From positions 4,081,501 to 4,145,500 of the forward strand of contig OW203992.1 in the NCBI GenBank assembly GCA_934047225.1: DNA of 64,000 nucleotides. Direction: 5' to 3'. Both the position numbers and the translations under genes were made by a program. Positions within the stretch are counted from its first letter, which is position 1. Every line of letters begins with the position of its first letter. This document shows, piece by piece, positions 14,001 through 26,900 of the stretch. The notes under the pieces are model-generated. The model was not told the origin of the DNA. It ran no database searches and saw only the letters and a list, made by a program, of their open reading frames with translations. The DNA comes from Ypsolopha sequella. Its lineage: Eukaryota > Arthropoda > Insecta > Lepidoptera > Ypsolophidae.

Positions 14001-17000
14001 TACGCTTATGAATTCAAAAATAGAATGCTTGCTCCACTAATCACAGTAGACAACTGTCATAAGCAATCATACCTACGCTTATGAATTCAAAAATAGAATG
14101 CTTGCTCCACTAATCACAGTAGACAACTGTCATAAGCAATCATACCTACGCTTTTGAACTCAAAAATAGAGTGCTTGCTCCACTAATCATAGTAGACAAC
14201 TGTCATAAGCAATCATACCTACGCTTATGAATTCAAAAATAGAGTGCTTGCTCCACTAATCATAGTAGACAACTGTCATAAGCAATCATACCTACGCTTA
14301 TGAATTCAAAAATAGAATGCTTGCTCCACTAATCACAGTAGACAACTGTCATAAGCAATCATACCTACGCTTATGAATTCAAAAATAGAATGCTTGCTCC
14401 ACTAATCACAGTAGACAACTGTCATAAGCAATCATACCTACGCTTTTGAACTCAAAAATAGAGTGCTTGCTCCACTAATCATAGTAGACAACTGTCATAA
14501 GCAATCATACCTACGCTTATGAATTCAAAAATAGAGTGCTTGCTCCACTAATCATAGTAGACAACTGTCATAAGCAATCATACCTACGCTTATGAATTCA
14601 AAAATAGAATGCTTGCTCCACTAATCACAGTAGACAACTGTCATAAGCAATCATACCTACGCTTATGAATTCAAAAATAGAGTGCTTGCTCCACTAATCA
14701 TAGTAGACAACTGTCATAAGTAATCATACCTACGCTTATGAATTCAAAAATAGAGTGCTTGCTCCACTAATCATAGTAGACAACTGTCATAAGCAATCAT
14801 ACCTACGCTTATGAATTCAAAAATAGAATGCTTGCTCCACTAATCACAGTAGACAACTGTCATAAGCAATCATACCTACGCTTATGAATTCAAAAATAGA
14901 ATGCTTGTTCCACTAATCACAGTAGACAACTGTCATAAGCAATCATACCTACGTTTATGAACTCAAAAATAGAGTGCTTGCTCCACTCATTATAGTAGAT
15001 AACTGTCATAAGCAATCATACCTACGCTTATGAACTCAAAAATAGAGTGCTTGCTCCACTAATCATAGTAGACAACTGTCATAAGCAATCATACCTACGC
15101 TTATGAATTCAAAAATAGAGTGCTTGCTCCACTAATCACAGTAAACAACTGTCATAAGCAATCATACCTACGCTTATGAATTCAAAAATAGAATGCTTGC
15201 TCCACTAATCACAGTAGACAACTGTCATAAGCAATCATACCTACGCTTATGAATTCAAAAATAGAGTGCTTGCTCCACTAATCACAGTAGACAACTGTCA
15301 TAAGCAATCATACCTACGCTTATGAATTCAAAAATAGAATGCTTGCTCCACTAATCACAGTAGACAACTGTCATAAGCAATCATACCTACGCTTATGAAC
15401 TCAAAAATAGAGTGCTTGCTCCACTCATCATAGTAGACAACTGTCATAAGCAATCATACCTACGCTTATGAATTCAAAAATAGAATGCTTGCTCCACTAA
15501 TCACAGTAGACAACTGTCATAAGCAATCATACCTACGCTTATGAACTCAAAAATAGAGTGCTTGCTCCACTAATCATAGTAGACAACTGTCATAAGCAAT
15601 CATACCTACGCTTATGAATTCAAAAATAGAGTGCTTGCTCCACTAATCACAGTAAACAACTGTCATAAGCAATCATACCTACGCTTATGAATTCAAAAAT
15701 AGAATGCTTGCTCCACTAATCACAGTAGACAACTGTCATAAGCAATCATACCTACGCTTATGAACTCAAAAATAGAGTGCTTGCTCCACTAATCATAGTA
15801 GACAACTGTCATAAGCAATCATACCTACGCTTATGAATTCAAAAATAGAGTGCTTGCTCCACTAATCATAGTAGACAACTGTCATAAGCAATCATACCTA
15901 CGCTTATGAACTCAAATATAGAGTGCTTGCTCTACTCATCATAGTAGATAACTGTCATAAGCAATCATACCTACGCTTATGAACTCAAAAATAGAGTGCT
16001 TGTTCCCACTAATCATAGTAGACAACCGTCATAAGCAATCATACTTACGCTCATGAACTCAAAAATAGAGTGCTTGCTCCACTCATCATAGTAGATAACT
16101 GTCATAAGCAATCATACCTACGCTTATGAACTCAAAAATAGAGTGCTTGTTCCCACTAATCATAGTAGACAACCGTCATAAGCAATCATACTTACGCTCA
16201 TGAACTCAAAAATAGAGTGCTTGCTCCACTCATCATAGTAGATAACTGTCATAACTTCATAAGCAATCATACCTACGCTAATGAACTCAAAAATCAATTT
16301 ATCATAAAATATTGTATTTATTTTCGAGGCTATAGAGTAGTTCAATAATGGCTTACCCTGCAAAAAATGTGACTACCCGTCCTACACAAGGCCAATGGAA
16401 AAGACTTTGTTAGTAGAGCGGCGGTAGCTAAGGGTTGTAGAATGCTGGCCATCTTGAGGTCCAGTTTCGATCCTCGGCCGGGCATGCACCAATGAGTTTT
16501 TCGGAATTCATGTGCATAGTATTTGTTCTTACCACTTGCTGAACGGTAATAAGAAAAAAACATCGTAAGGTAACCTGCATGCCCTAAAAAGCGTGTATTT
16601 GTGCCCAAAGTACGGCGATAGGGCTCACCACGTTGGGACATAATAATCGTTGGTGAAACCCGGGTGTACTAAGCATGGACTGTGACTTGCATTTCACAGT
16701 TCACACTCGGAACACCTCTCGCCCCCTCGGGGATTCAGGTCGTGACGGTATATTTTATTAATTAGCTTATAATAGATGCCATTATTGGTTGGCTCATTGG
16801 CCTATTTGTCTTCGACGGGTAATACTAATAATCACGCAGCGAAACAACAGAATCGAGGATTTTTATTTTTTGGGCGAAACAATTTGGATTTTGGTATATT
16901 CCTTTCATATTTGTATTTCAAATACAAGTTTTTTAGAGCACGCAGGTTTCCTTTGGATGTTTTCCTTCACCGCAACTTCACCGTTCAGCAAGTGGTAAAT

Positions 17001-20000
17001 AAGGCAAATACTATGCACGCACATAGGTAAATTCCGTAAAAATCTCAAGAAGTCTCGGAAATCTGGTGTTGTTTGTTCTAGGCTCAGGTCCAGCCTTAAT
17101 AACATTTGTTCAAGTGGGTAGGTAATTCTATATTTTTTCGCAATTTCGGATTTGGTTCTACATATATTCAATGTTTTTCGTATACATAGACGTTGTTCGC
17201 CTTTCCAGCAAATAAAACGGTAAGGTGGTTTAAAAACTGGGCTGTTAGGTTGATAGGCCTTGCAGCTAACTTGATAAGAAGAAGAAGAACTATATTTTAA
17301 TCTATAGCTTATAGGAGCAGTTTTAAAACTATTACTTTCGCTCTTTAAACAAACAATCTTTTAGTACAGCGATAGGACTGATAGGATATTATAGGAGTAA
17401 AACCCATTTTACATCATAGAGTTTGGAGAAACAATAACTCTTATTCCTATTGCTTTACAGGTTGGTTTCTGGTTGCATATTTCGAGACGTTTATGCATTG
17501 CATGATGGACCCTCGTTTCTGGTCAAAGGACAGTTAACAACGAAAGCCTCTGCCCGACAGGTAAGCATTACATTCTAATTCTGCTACCTACTCGTAGTTT
17601 TGCTGAATTTATATCTGGGGCAATTTGGCGATTTGTGAGAGAGGCGATCACGTTCGTTGTGAACACGTTGCGTCAGAGATAAGTTGCACTACGCTACCAA
17701 CGGCAAGCTTGCTACGCCTTTCGTTGATCGATCATCGATCGCCTCGCTCGCAAATCGCCAGTGTGATAAAGCCCTAACTCAAATTTTATAAAATAAAATA
17801 CTTCGATTCTTTTTCTTCTCGTGTTGCTGATTAAACATCACAGAAATGATTTGCAGTAGGTGGCCAGGTCGACTGCATTTACCGTAGCCTTCCAGAGGTC
17901 GTCCAACGTGCAGTTCGGGCAATTAGGGCATGAGAGCAAGTGGAGCATGATCTGGGTGCCAGTTCCACATTTGCACTGTGTGGGGGATTTGTCCATAATA
18001 CCCCATCTGCTTAGGGTCTCTTTGCATCGGCCCACCTGCGTTTTGAGTCGGTTGAGGGATTTTCAGGTCGGCCAAGGCAATTTTTATCGGGGAGGGGTGG
18101 TGTGTTTCTCTGGGATGACGTAATCGGCGGGAGGGGGAACTTTGTTAAGCCACTGTCAAGTCTGGCTTCTGGCGGTTTATTTTCTAACGCTACTGTACAG
18201 CGAAGAAATCTCTTTCGGCTCTTAAGACGGGATGGTGGGATGCTATGGTTGTGTAGGCGGTGCCTATTGTCAATTTTCTGTCGGTGTTTCTTGGCAGCGT
18301 ATGCTACTTCCCTTCGAACCGCTGGCGGAGCTGTACATGCGACTGGGTACAGTTTGTTTAGAGGGATCGGTTTAAGGCAGCCCGTTATGATCTGGCAGGT
18401 CTGCTATATCCACTTTTTTAGCATGAGCTGATCGATGCTACACTGGGCACGCATATTCGCCTGTAGAAATGCAAAGACCTAGGCCTGTAGAGCAGAGAAC
18501 TGGAGGGGCTGTACCCCATTTTATTCTTGTAAGCCGGTAGCGTAGCAGATTATTTCGTGTGCGAACCTTTTGCTTTGTTGATTGGCACTGTGTCTTGATT
18601 ACTTCGATTTTAAGGGGATCAACCCTTGGCTTTAAGGGGGGCTTATCCCATTTTTGTCTCTTTTCTGATTAATTTTAAATCGTGAAATTGTGATATTTTG
18701 TGTCTGAAAAAAAATATATCTTACATACATTCATTCTTGCTGCAGATTTTTTTGCGGTTCAAAACGCGATACGTTATACTTTGCTCGATCGAAAAAAAAT
18801 CCGAAACTTGGTCGATTGTTTTATGTTTTTTTCATTTTACATAAAATGTACATTACCAAATCGTAGGAAAATTACAGGTAATTAAGGAAAATGTAATTTA
18901 TCTAACTGAGTCAGCTGATCGGACCACTTTGTACTGAGAAGTGAAAAAAAAAGTTCGCGCAAAAAAAGTGCTTTGCAGTGGAATGTGATGTATTAACGAT
19001 ACTGAATCACCTCCTAAATTACTTTCCATTTAAATTGAAAGACCTTATATATCCCAGTTAATGAAATGTATAATTTCATTACAGATTCTGTTCCACAACT
19101 GGGCACAGGCATTTTTTTGTAAATATTGCAGTCCTTTGTCGTGTTCGCTGGTTCAAGAGTATATGGGTGACAGAGTAAGTGGTCTTAAACTTAAGGGCCT
19201 GTCAACCCCTGATTCTCGTTCTCGCTTGAACTTGGTGTTGCACAATTTCTAAGGTCGCGAGGCCATGCGTGAAAATGTATTTATTTTGTAGGTTTTACTT
19301 TTTTCTTTTTTAAAATAATCCACAATTTACAAAAATTAATCCAGTAAGTCTTTATTGCCATATTATAGGCATTTAATTTTAAAATATAAAAAGGGGTAGT
19401 TGTCGATCTAAATTTTGTGTTCTCGTTTACGAAAAAAATAATTTGAAGGTATAACTTGCAACTTTTTTCGCATATTTTCAACGTCTTTTTAAATATTTTC
19501 TTCGGTAAGCCTTTAGTTAAAATTTTTAAATAGCTACTGTCTTTTTAAAAAACCAGGATTTTATTCTGGCATATCAAACAAGATATCCAAAAGTTTAATT
19601 TTTTAGAGGGAGACGGAGAGAGTCAGGGGTTGATAATTTTTTAATTCTAAATTTTACTTAATTTCACATTTCTTTGCATAGGTAATATTAAGAGGATGTA
19701 TGATTTCCTCATTGAAAATATTTTTTTGTTCATAGGTTGCGTACTTTTTCGCGTTCGCTGAATATTACAACCGTGCCTTAAATCGTCTTTCGGTGATTTC
19801 TACAGCATTCTTTATTTTGCAAATATTGCGTTTCCAATTTGGTGAAAATGAAGAAACCAAAGGGTAAGTTTTATTTATAGCCATTTTAAGTTAAAGTGCA
19901 ATTGAAAATTAACAATGCCCAAAAACAAAATGACCATAAAAAATTGAGCTTAAGAGGAGGCCTTCCTTTTTCAACAGTTTTTGAACGATTGTACTGAATC

Positions 20001-20959
20001 TACCACAGACGCAATCAATATGAAACATATATATATTTTTTTTCAAATCTTTATCTTTACGTTGTTAGTAGCGTTATCTAATTGGAACACTTTCGCTCGA
20101 TAAATTTTAATTTTTGTAAATAGTCTCTTTTTGAGTGTTTTTTTGGTTTTGCGTTTGATCCATTTCATTTTTATGTATCATATTTTACTATCAATACGAA
20201 AATCTTGTTTATTAACCAATGTAAGTTGAAAAAGGACTTAAATGCAATATTGTAATTTTAGTCGATTTTAATCTTAAAATTAGACTCGTTCTGAATCGTT
20301 TCGCGCGCATTTTGGCGCACGCGATTTTCAACTTTATGAAAGTTAGTCTACGGTTTATAATTGCAAATCCGCTGTGAGCCTAAGGAAGGCCTCGTCTTAA
20401 GGCTGGCTTGGTCTAAATGTCTAGATAGCCGATAAATTAACTATTAGTCAGATTCCAACACTTACAGCAGGATAGTGTATACAATTTTCAACGCGTGCGA
20501 CAGAGATGACAATATAACCCCTAGTTTATGAACGGGTATGTTTGTAGTATCAGTGGTTGTTATATTGAGAAGGCTGTTTTCATGCTCCCCAAAAATATGG
20601 GTACATAATCTTACGAGTAAAAGGCACTTGTATTTTTACTTTCATTTGATTAAAACATAGATCAAAACAATTTAGCTTAAAAAAAAAGATTACATATTTT
20701 TATCTACACTCATATCGTAAAATCCTGATTATGAACTCTAAAATAGATAGAGGCATTTTTTTAGGACTCTTTATACAGAAAAAAATATTAAATGAAAGTT
20801 CAGTTTCCTACAAAATAATGCTTTTAAATAACATTTTCTGCTATAAAAGTACAATTACACAAAGAAGAAAGGCAAAAGGAACTTAGCCCGTACAGCCATG
20901 TCTGAGGTTTAATAGGGAATGGTTCGAATGATGGTCATACTTGGAACCGAACCCATGCG

Positions 20960-20991
<32 letters not shown>

Positions 20992-23900
20992 GTTTTTGAT
21001 TGATTTTAATGATGGTAGAACTTGTGACCAGAGCCTTGTCTCACATGCGCGGTAAACTGCTACGCTGTAAACTAGCGGTAACTTCGTAATTTTTTTCTAT
21101 CAAGCGAACTTAAAGCGTTTGCGTTTTTTCCAAGATGAAACTATCAGAAATACCTTTAGTTTACTATCTACATTATTTTTAATGAAGTTGTGCATTTGAC
21201 ATTATATGGACCCTTAAATAATTTACGGTTGGATCTCCAACACCACAACTCGTTGCTTTTTTTTTACTAAACAATACTACCTGTACTCCGACGCGATCGG
21301 TTCAAGATCCGAGTCAGAGTAAATAATATTTATAGAGTAGTAAACCTTGGTAAAACGCTGTGATTCAAACACACGCACACAGATGCGTGCTCTACACGCC
21401 GTCTAAGCGAAGTTCGGGGGAGTCTCCATACAAATCTCGGCGCGGCGGCGTGTAGAGCACGCGTCTGTGTGTGTGAGTTCGAACCTGAGTGTTTGCACTA
21501 AGATTCGCTACTATTTATAGAGTTGTGTAACTTGGTATATTATATAAATATATAATTTACTCTGTCTGAGTTGTATTCTCTCTTGACCAATTTCATTATT
21601 TGTTCCAGCATTGTTAATTTTTTCTGTAACGCGAAGGAAAATAAACCAAAAATCTGTCCGGAATGCCTTGAGAAAGATTACTGCTTTCATAAATCAGCAG
21701 CATTATATTGCTGGGTACACAAATATTACTACCGTCTCTTTGATGACGGTAGACTGATAGTTTTTTCATGCTTCGTTAGTTGTTGGGGTAAGTATGAGAC
21801 GTCATCACGCACAAACTTCCACACAAACGCTGTCACCAAATTGTGGGGTATCTATGGAATATTATTATAATATTTTAGGGTGAGTCTATTGATATAATTT
21901 AGATCTATGTTTAAGTCGATCTAAAAATCGTGAAACTTGAGTAATATCCTAACAACAAACCCTTAAAATACGTAAATTTAACGTTTTTTTTTTACCAAAA
22001 GTGTAGCCGAATGTGCTTTTATTTTTTAGAGTTAAACTTCGAAAATGTTATCTAGATTAATAATAATCAAAAATAATGTTTGAAAGCGTACAACAAAATG
22101 CCAAAATCATGTTTCTCCTGAAATAAATTTTAAATTTGGCGCTAGCGACGAAATCTGTACAATTGTATTGTCCTCGCAAATTTCATGGAGCGTGCACCTT
22201 ATAGCGAAATGAAACAGCATGACATTTGGCCGCGCTCACAATGTTTCACTTGAGGAAGACACACAAAGTAAGATCTGAATTTGAGTAAACAGGATTTTAC
22301 AAAAGCAGATTCTTAGAGAAAATAAGTGCGCGCGCAGATGCTGTACGCAAAACAACTTATGATTATGATTTCTCGCGCGAATTTAATTAGTTATCCAGCA
22401 CAAACAGCTCCAGGACGCAAGAATAAACAATCTACAACGCAAAACTTTAAAAACATATATTAGCAGCGCCAGTTCTCTCCTAACTTATTCGTAGAAACAA
22501 ACAAACAAATATACAAACGTATACGGGCAACGCATAACCCCTCCATTTTTGGTTAAGGGTTAACAGTCAACAGGCTTAAAAATCAAAAAACTTTTTGTTC
22601 GACTTCTTTTTATTGTTTCTTCTATTTTTATCTTAACCTTGAGATCATGCGGTAGAGAGACGCCACTGGTCAAAAAGTTATTTATCTAATATTTGCAGCA
22701 ATATTAGTCGCTTATAAATGGAGTTCAAAAGAAAAAAAACTGCGTTGGTTGTGGGAGAACAGCAAGGCGGTATCACTAGCTGAAGTGAGGTATGTATTGC
22801 TTGAAGACAGCTAGTATAACCCGTACCAATGGACCTTGGGAAGAAACCTGGCGGCTGTTTTATCCACCTATCACTGACACAGAGTGACACACTTACCCCT
22901 AATGTAATGCAATAAATCTTATTTTGATACCTGTTAAAACCTAAAATTATTATTTCAAAACAGACCTTAATGCAAAGTAATAAATGTTAAATCTTGCACT
23001 GTGTTAGGTTTTGACATTCCTAAATTTAAGGTGATATACCGTGCTAGCAAAGGTCCCCGTTACTCCAGGCAGAAAGACCAGCAGTGCGAAAGGGACGGAA
23101 TCGGGGAAAATTGTCAAAAAGTCGGTTTTAAATTAATGCAACATTAACTAAAATAGCTACAAAAAATTCAATAACCAGTAATTTAGGTGTAGTCAAAACC
23201 CATCTAAATAAATATTTTTAAAGTCTGTATGCTATCCTTATTTGTCAGAATATCAAAAAAAGTGTAAATTTAGACCTGATTTCAATAATTATTTCTATCG
23301 AAAGAAATTCCTCCTATCGCGTTTCTGATAGACCAAAATCTAGTTAAAGGTCCCAAAATTGTTATACTTGGAACTTGGAACTTCATTAAAAGAGCAGATA
23401 AATAACTTCAAAAAGTGTCAATTTTCACGGTATAGCCCTTAAAATGACAATGGCAAATTCAGTCCAAGCGCCGCGCCACATACAGTGTGTCCCTCGTACA
23501 AGTGCACATCCGAAAAGGGGTGAAACTAGACCTTATTTTATAGACAAAAAATTTTTTTTTTAGAAAATCTTTGTTTTATAAATTTACGTTTTAAAATTTT
23601 TTTGCCTACCATGGAGACTATGTATAAAATATGTCATAACTTTTGATCTATCGCGAGTAATGCAATGAAATAAAACTGTTATAATCCTTAAAAATAGACG
23701 TTGCATACTAAATCAAAAACAAAACATAATCAACTACCATTAACATAAAAATAATATCCTAAAAGATGATTTCTTTAATTTTTCTGTCTTCTTTTTCAGT
23801 AATAGTCAATTTTTTCAAAATAATGCCCCCATTTTACTATACTTTTATTCCTATTTATCATTGCCTATTCCATTATATTTTTAACAAAAAGAAATACAAC

Positions 23901-26900
23901 GTTCTATCATAAAATACAATATTTTCTACGAGCGGTTAACCAAAGGCACTGCGCTCGCGTCCCATACAAAGATACCCAGGTGGAGCATTTTTTAAAGATT
24001 AAAAAAAATTTCAAAAAAAAAATTTTTCTTTGTTTTTGTCTATATATTGAGATCTAGTTTCACCCACTTTCAGATGTGCACTTGTACGAGGGACACACTA
24101 TATAATTTTAATATAAAACATATAATTTTGGAGTGGCGAATTGTATCTGCTGGTTCAGTCAGATGTGTTGACATAAATCGGTCGCCTGTTATGAAGAGTC
24201 TGGTAGGCTGTATTCGTCTTTGGTATAGGCAGAGCGGGTAGCCATTTCTAATCTCAAGGTCTATTGATACGCAAGATACAATGCGACAAGGCTCTTTTGG
24301 CGCGTCGATGACATTGACAGGGGGCGCAGCCAAAATGTGAAACAAGGGTTACATTTTATTATGATAGCGGTGTTAGTTCTGATTTTCGACACACTAAACC
24401 ACGCGTCAAAATAGCCTTGTCGCACTGTAGATTGGTTGTGACAGACGTTTCAACAATGATATTAGAAGAAAAAAAAAAAACAATTTCTTCTAATATCATT
24501 GTGTTTTAATATATTATATTTCAGACCAATGTATCGGAAAAAGGTAGCCTTATACAGAAATGACGATAGAAAAACTGCATATCACAGTAGATTATTCATC
24601 TCGAGCATATTACTGTTTGTTGCGGTAAGTACCTTAATTTGTGGACGGATCGTGGTATGATACATCGAGCAACTAATCACAAAGAGGCGCAATGACTTCG
24701 TTTGTTCGAAATAAATCTGGATGGCTATTCTGGCACGGTCGAAAAAATTGCTAAGGCAGATTTCAGGTGATTTCGGGTTTTTATACGTATTTTTTTGATT
24801 GAAAACCTATAGTGGCATTCCTTATATTCCATAGTTTTTTTATTATTTGATGACGCTTAGTCAAAACAAAGTAAATAAAAGTCGAATGACTTATATTGCG
24901 AGTGAAAATTGATGTCAGAATAGCTGTCCTCATTGGTGATATCCACGTGGTGATATCTCTATAGAGATTGTGATCCCAGGTAATTGGGAGTGAGATACAT
25001 ACCAATCAGTCTATGCAAAATCACTGGCTAGTTGTGGGATCAGACGGACCCGGCATATTACCAGCATTTTCTTGCGGCTTCTTATCGAATATTATATTTT
25101 AAACTAATATTCTGGCTGGTCAAGAATGTTTTTTCTATCTGAAATTTTTACTAAAAAGTACAAAAGGAACCTTTATCGTGAGACTCCGTTGTCCGACCGT
25201 CCGTACGTCCGTCCGTATGTCACAGCCTCATAACTTTAGCGCCGTTAAACATAAAGACATGAAATTTGGCAGAAAAATTGCATTCATTTGCCCACATATA
25301 TTATCATGGTGTAAAAAAAAATGTGAAAAATTTTAAATTGTTAAAAATATTTCCAAAACAATAGTGAGAAAATAAAAAATATTATCCTAAAAATACAATA
25401 TGGGTATCAAATTGTAGATATTAAAAAGCTGATTTAAAAAAAATATAAACTTTTACTATATTTACTGGCACTACATCTTTAAAAATCACAAAAATATGTA
25501 TTTCTCCCCCCCTTATCTCCGAAACTGGTCGACCGAAAAATATGAAAAAAATGTCAATTATAGATCATAGTTGGCCAATTACAGGGAAATTATAGCGTTT
25601 TAAAAAAAAGTTGAGAACAAATGAGAAATATGAAATATAAACAAAAAAAATATTTTATAAAAATACAATATGGGTATCAAATTGTAGGTATTAACCCTTA
25701 AATGCATGATTTTTTTCGTTTTAAATGAAAGTGGGATATACGAGTATGATAGAGAAGTGGTCCAGAATTATGGGAAAAATAAAAAAAATAAAAATTTTCG
25801 TTTTTAATGGTAATGGAAATATTTTTTTCAAATTATTATAAAAAAATGTTAATTTTTTAATTTTTTCATTTATGTTTTTTATCAGTTAGTACAGTCATTG
25901 GACACTAGTTTACAAAAACCCTATTTAATAAAACAAAAGCATGAAATTTTCATGATTTTCTTTCGCGACCTCTTATTTTCAGATTGGGACCATTTTTTTC
26001 ACAACTGCAAAATTATTTATAGTATAAATTTTAAATGTATACAAATTATGTTTGTATACATTTAAAAAAAGCAAATAAAACTCAATTTTACATATTTTTA
26101 TTTTGTTCCGTAATTATTTTTCATACAATAGTCTTGCAGGAAGAAAAATATACGTAAGAAAAAAACATTTACCCAAGAAGAATTAAAAAAAAATTATATG
26201 TGTCGGCCAACAATAAAATTTTGTCTACTGCCATACTGCAATAAGGCAATTGCAACATCAAAAGCAGTTTTAAAAACATCTAGATTGTTCTGCGTTGCGA
26301 TTGGCCAAATTTATTATAATAATTCAAAAGCCAACCCCTTTTTTGTTACAGGTTGTCGTTTGGGCGTTAATTACCCACTTTTACTTCATCAACTTTTGGT
26401 TTATGAAAAAGTTTAATAATTTGGTTAGGACTACCATCTTGAAAAAAATGATATTGCTACCCATGGCGGAGGTGTTAAAAGATACTGTCGAGGATTTCAT
26501 AGACGATGATATCAGTCAATTAGCTGGTTTACTGATAGAAGCGTTATTAATCACAATCTTTTCCATGATCGTTGGATACGTAAGTACTGGCACTTCCGGC
26601 TGTAAACTGTAAATGTACAGCGGGTCTACCGCGTAATTCTGATTTTCATCAACATCAACTTGAGATTGAAATTTGACGTGCGTGCGACGACGCCCGCCTA
26701 ACATGCCATCTCTTTTGCACGCACGTCAAATTTCAATCTCAAGTTGATGTTGATGAAAATCAGAATTACGCGGTAGACCCGCAGGTCTTTAAATTTAATC
26801 TCATGATTTTCTGATCATACTGGACCATTTCAATTTGGCCAAAGGACATTGCTAAAAAAAAACCCAGGCCCGGCGCTAACGAAATCTATCTCAGATTTTA

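Noticed and set aside
11757..16292. CRISPR-like array
   Set aside because: Whole 73-bp units repeat head to tail without unique spacers, in a eukaryotic intron.
16414..16480. tRNA gene
   Set aside because: A and B boxes are present but no cloverleaf can be completed; followed by a SINE body with other partial copies.
18102..18431. Plus-strand ORF of 109 codons
   Set aside because: Shadow of a LINE remnant whose protein-like frames are on the minus strand.
26516..26704. Antisense 62-codon ORF
   Set aside because: Created by the palindrome 26619-26782 and the exon complement.
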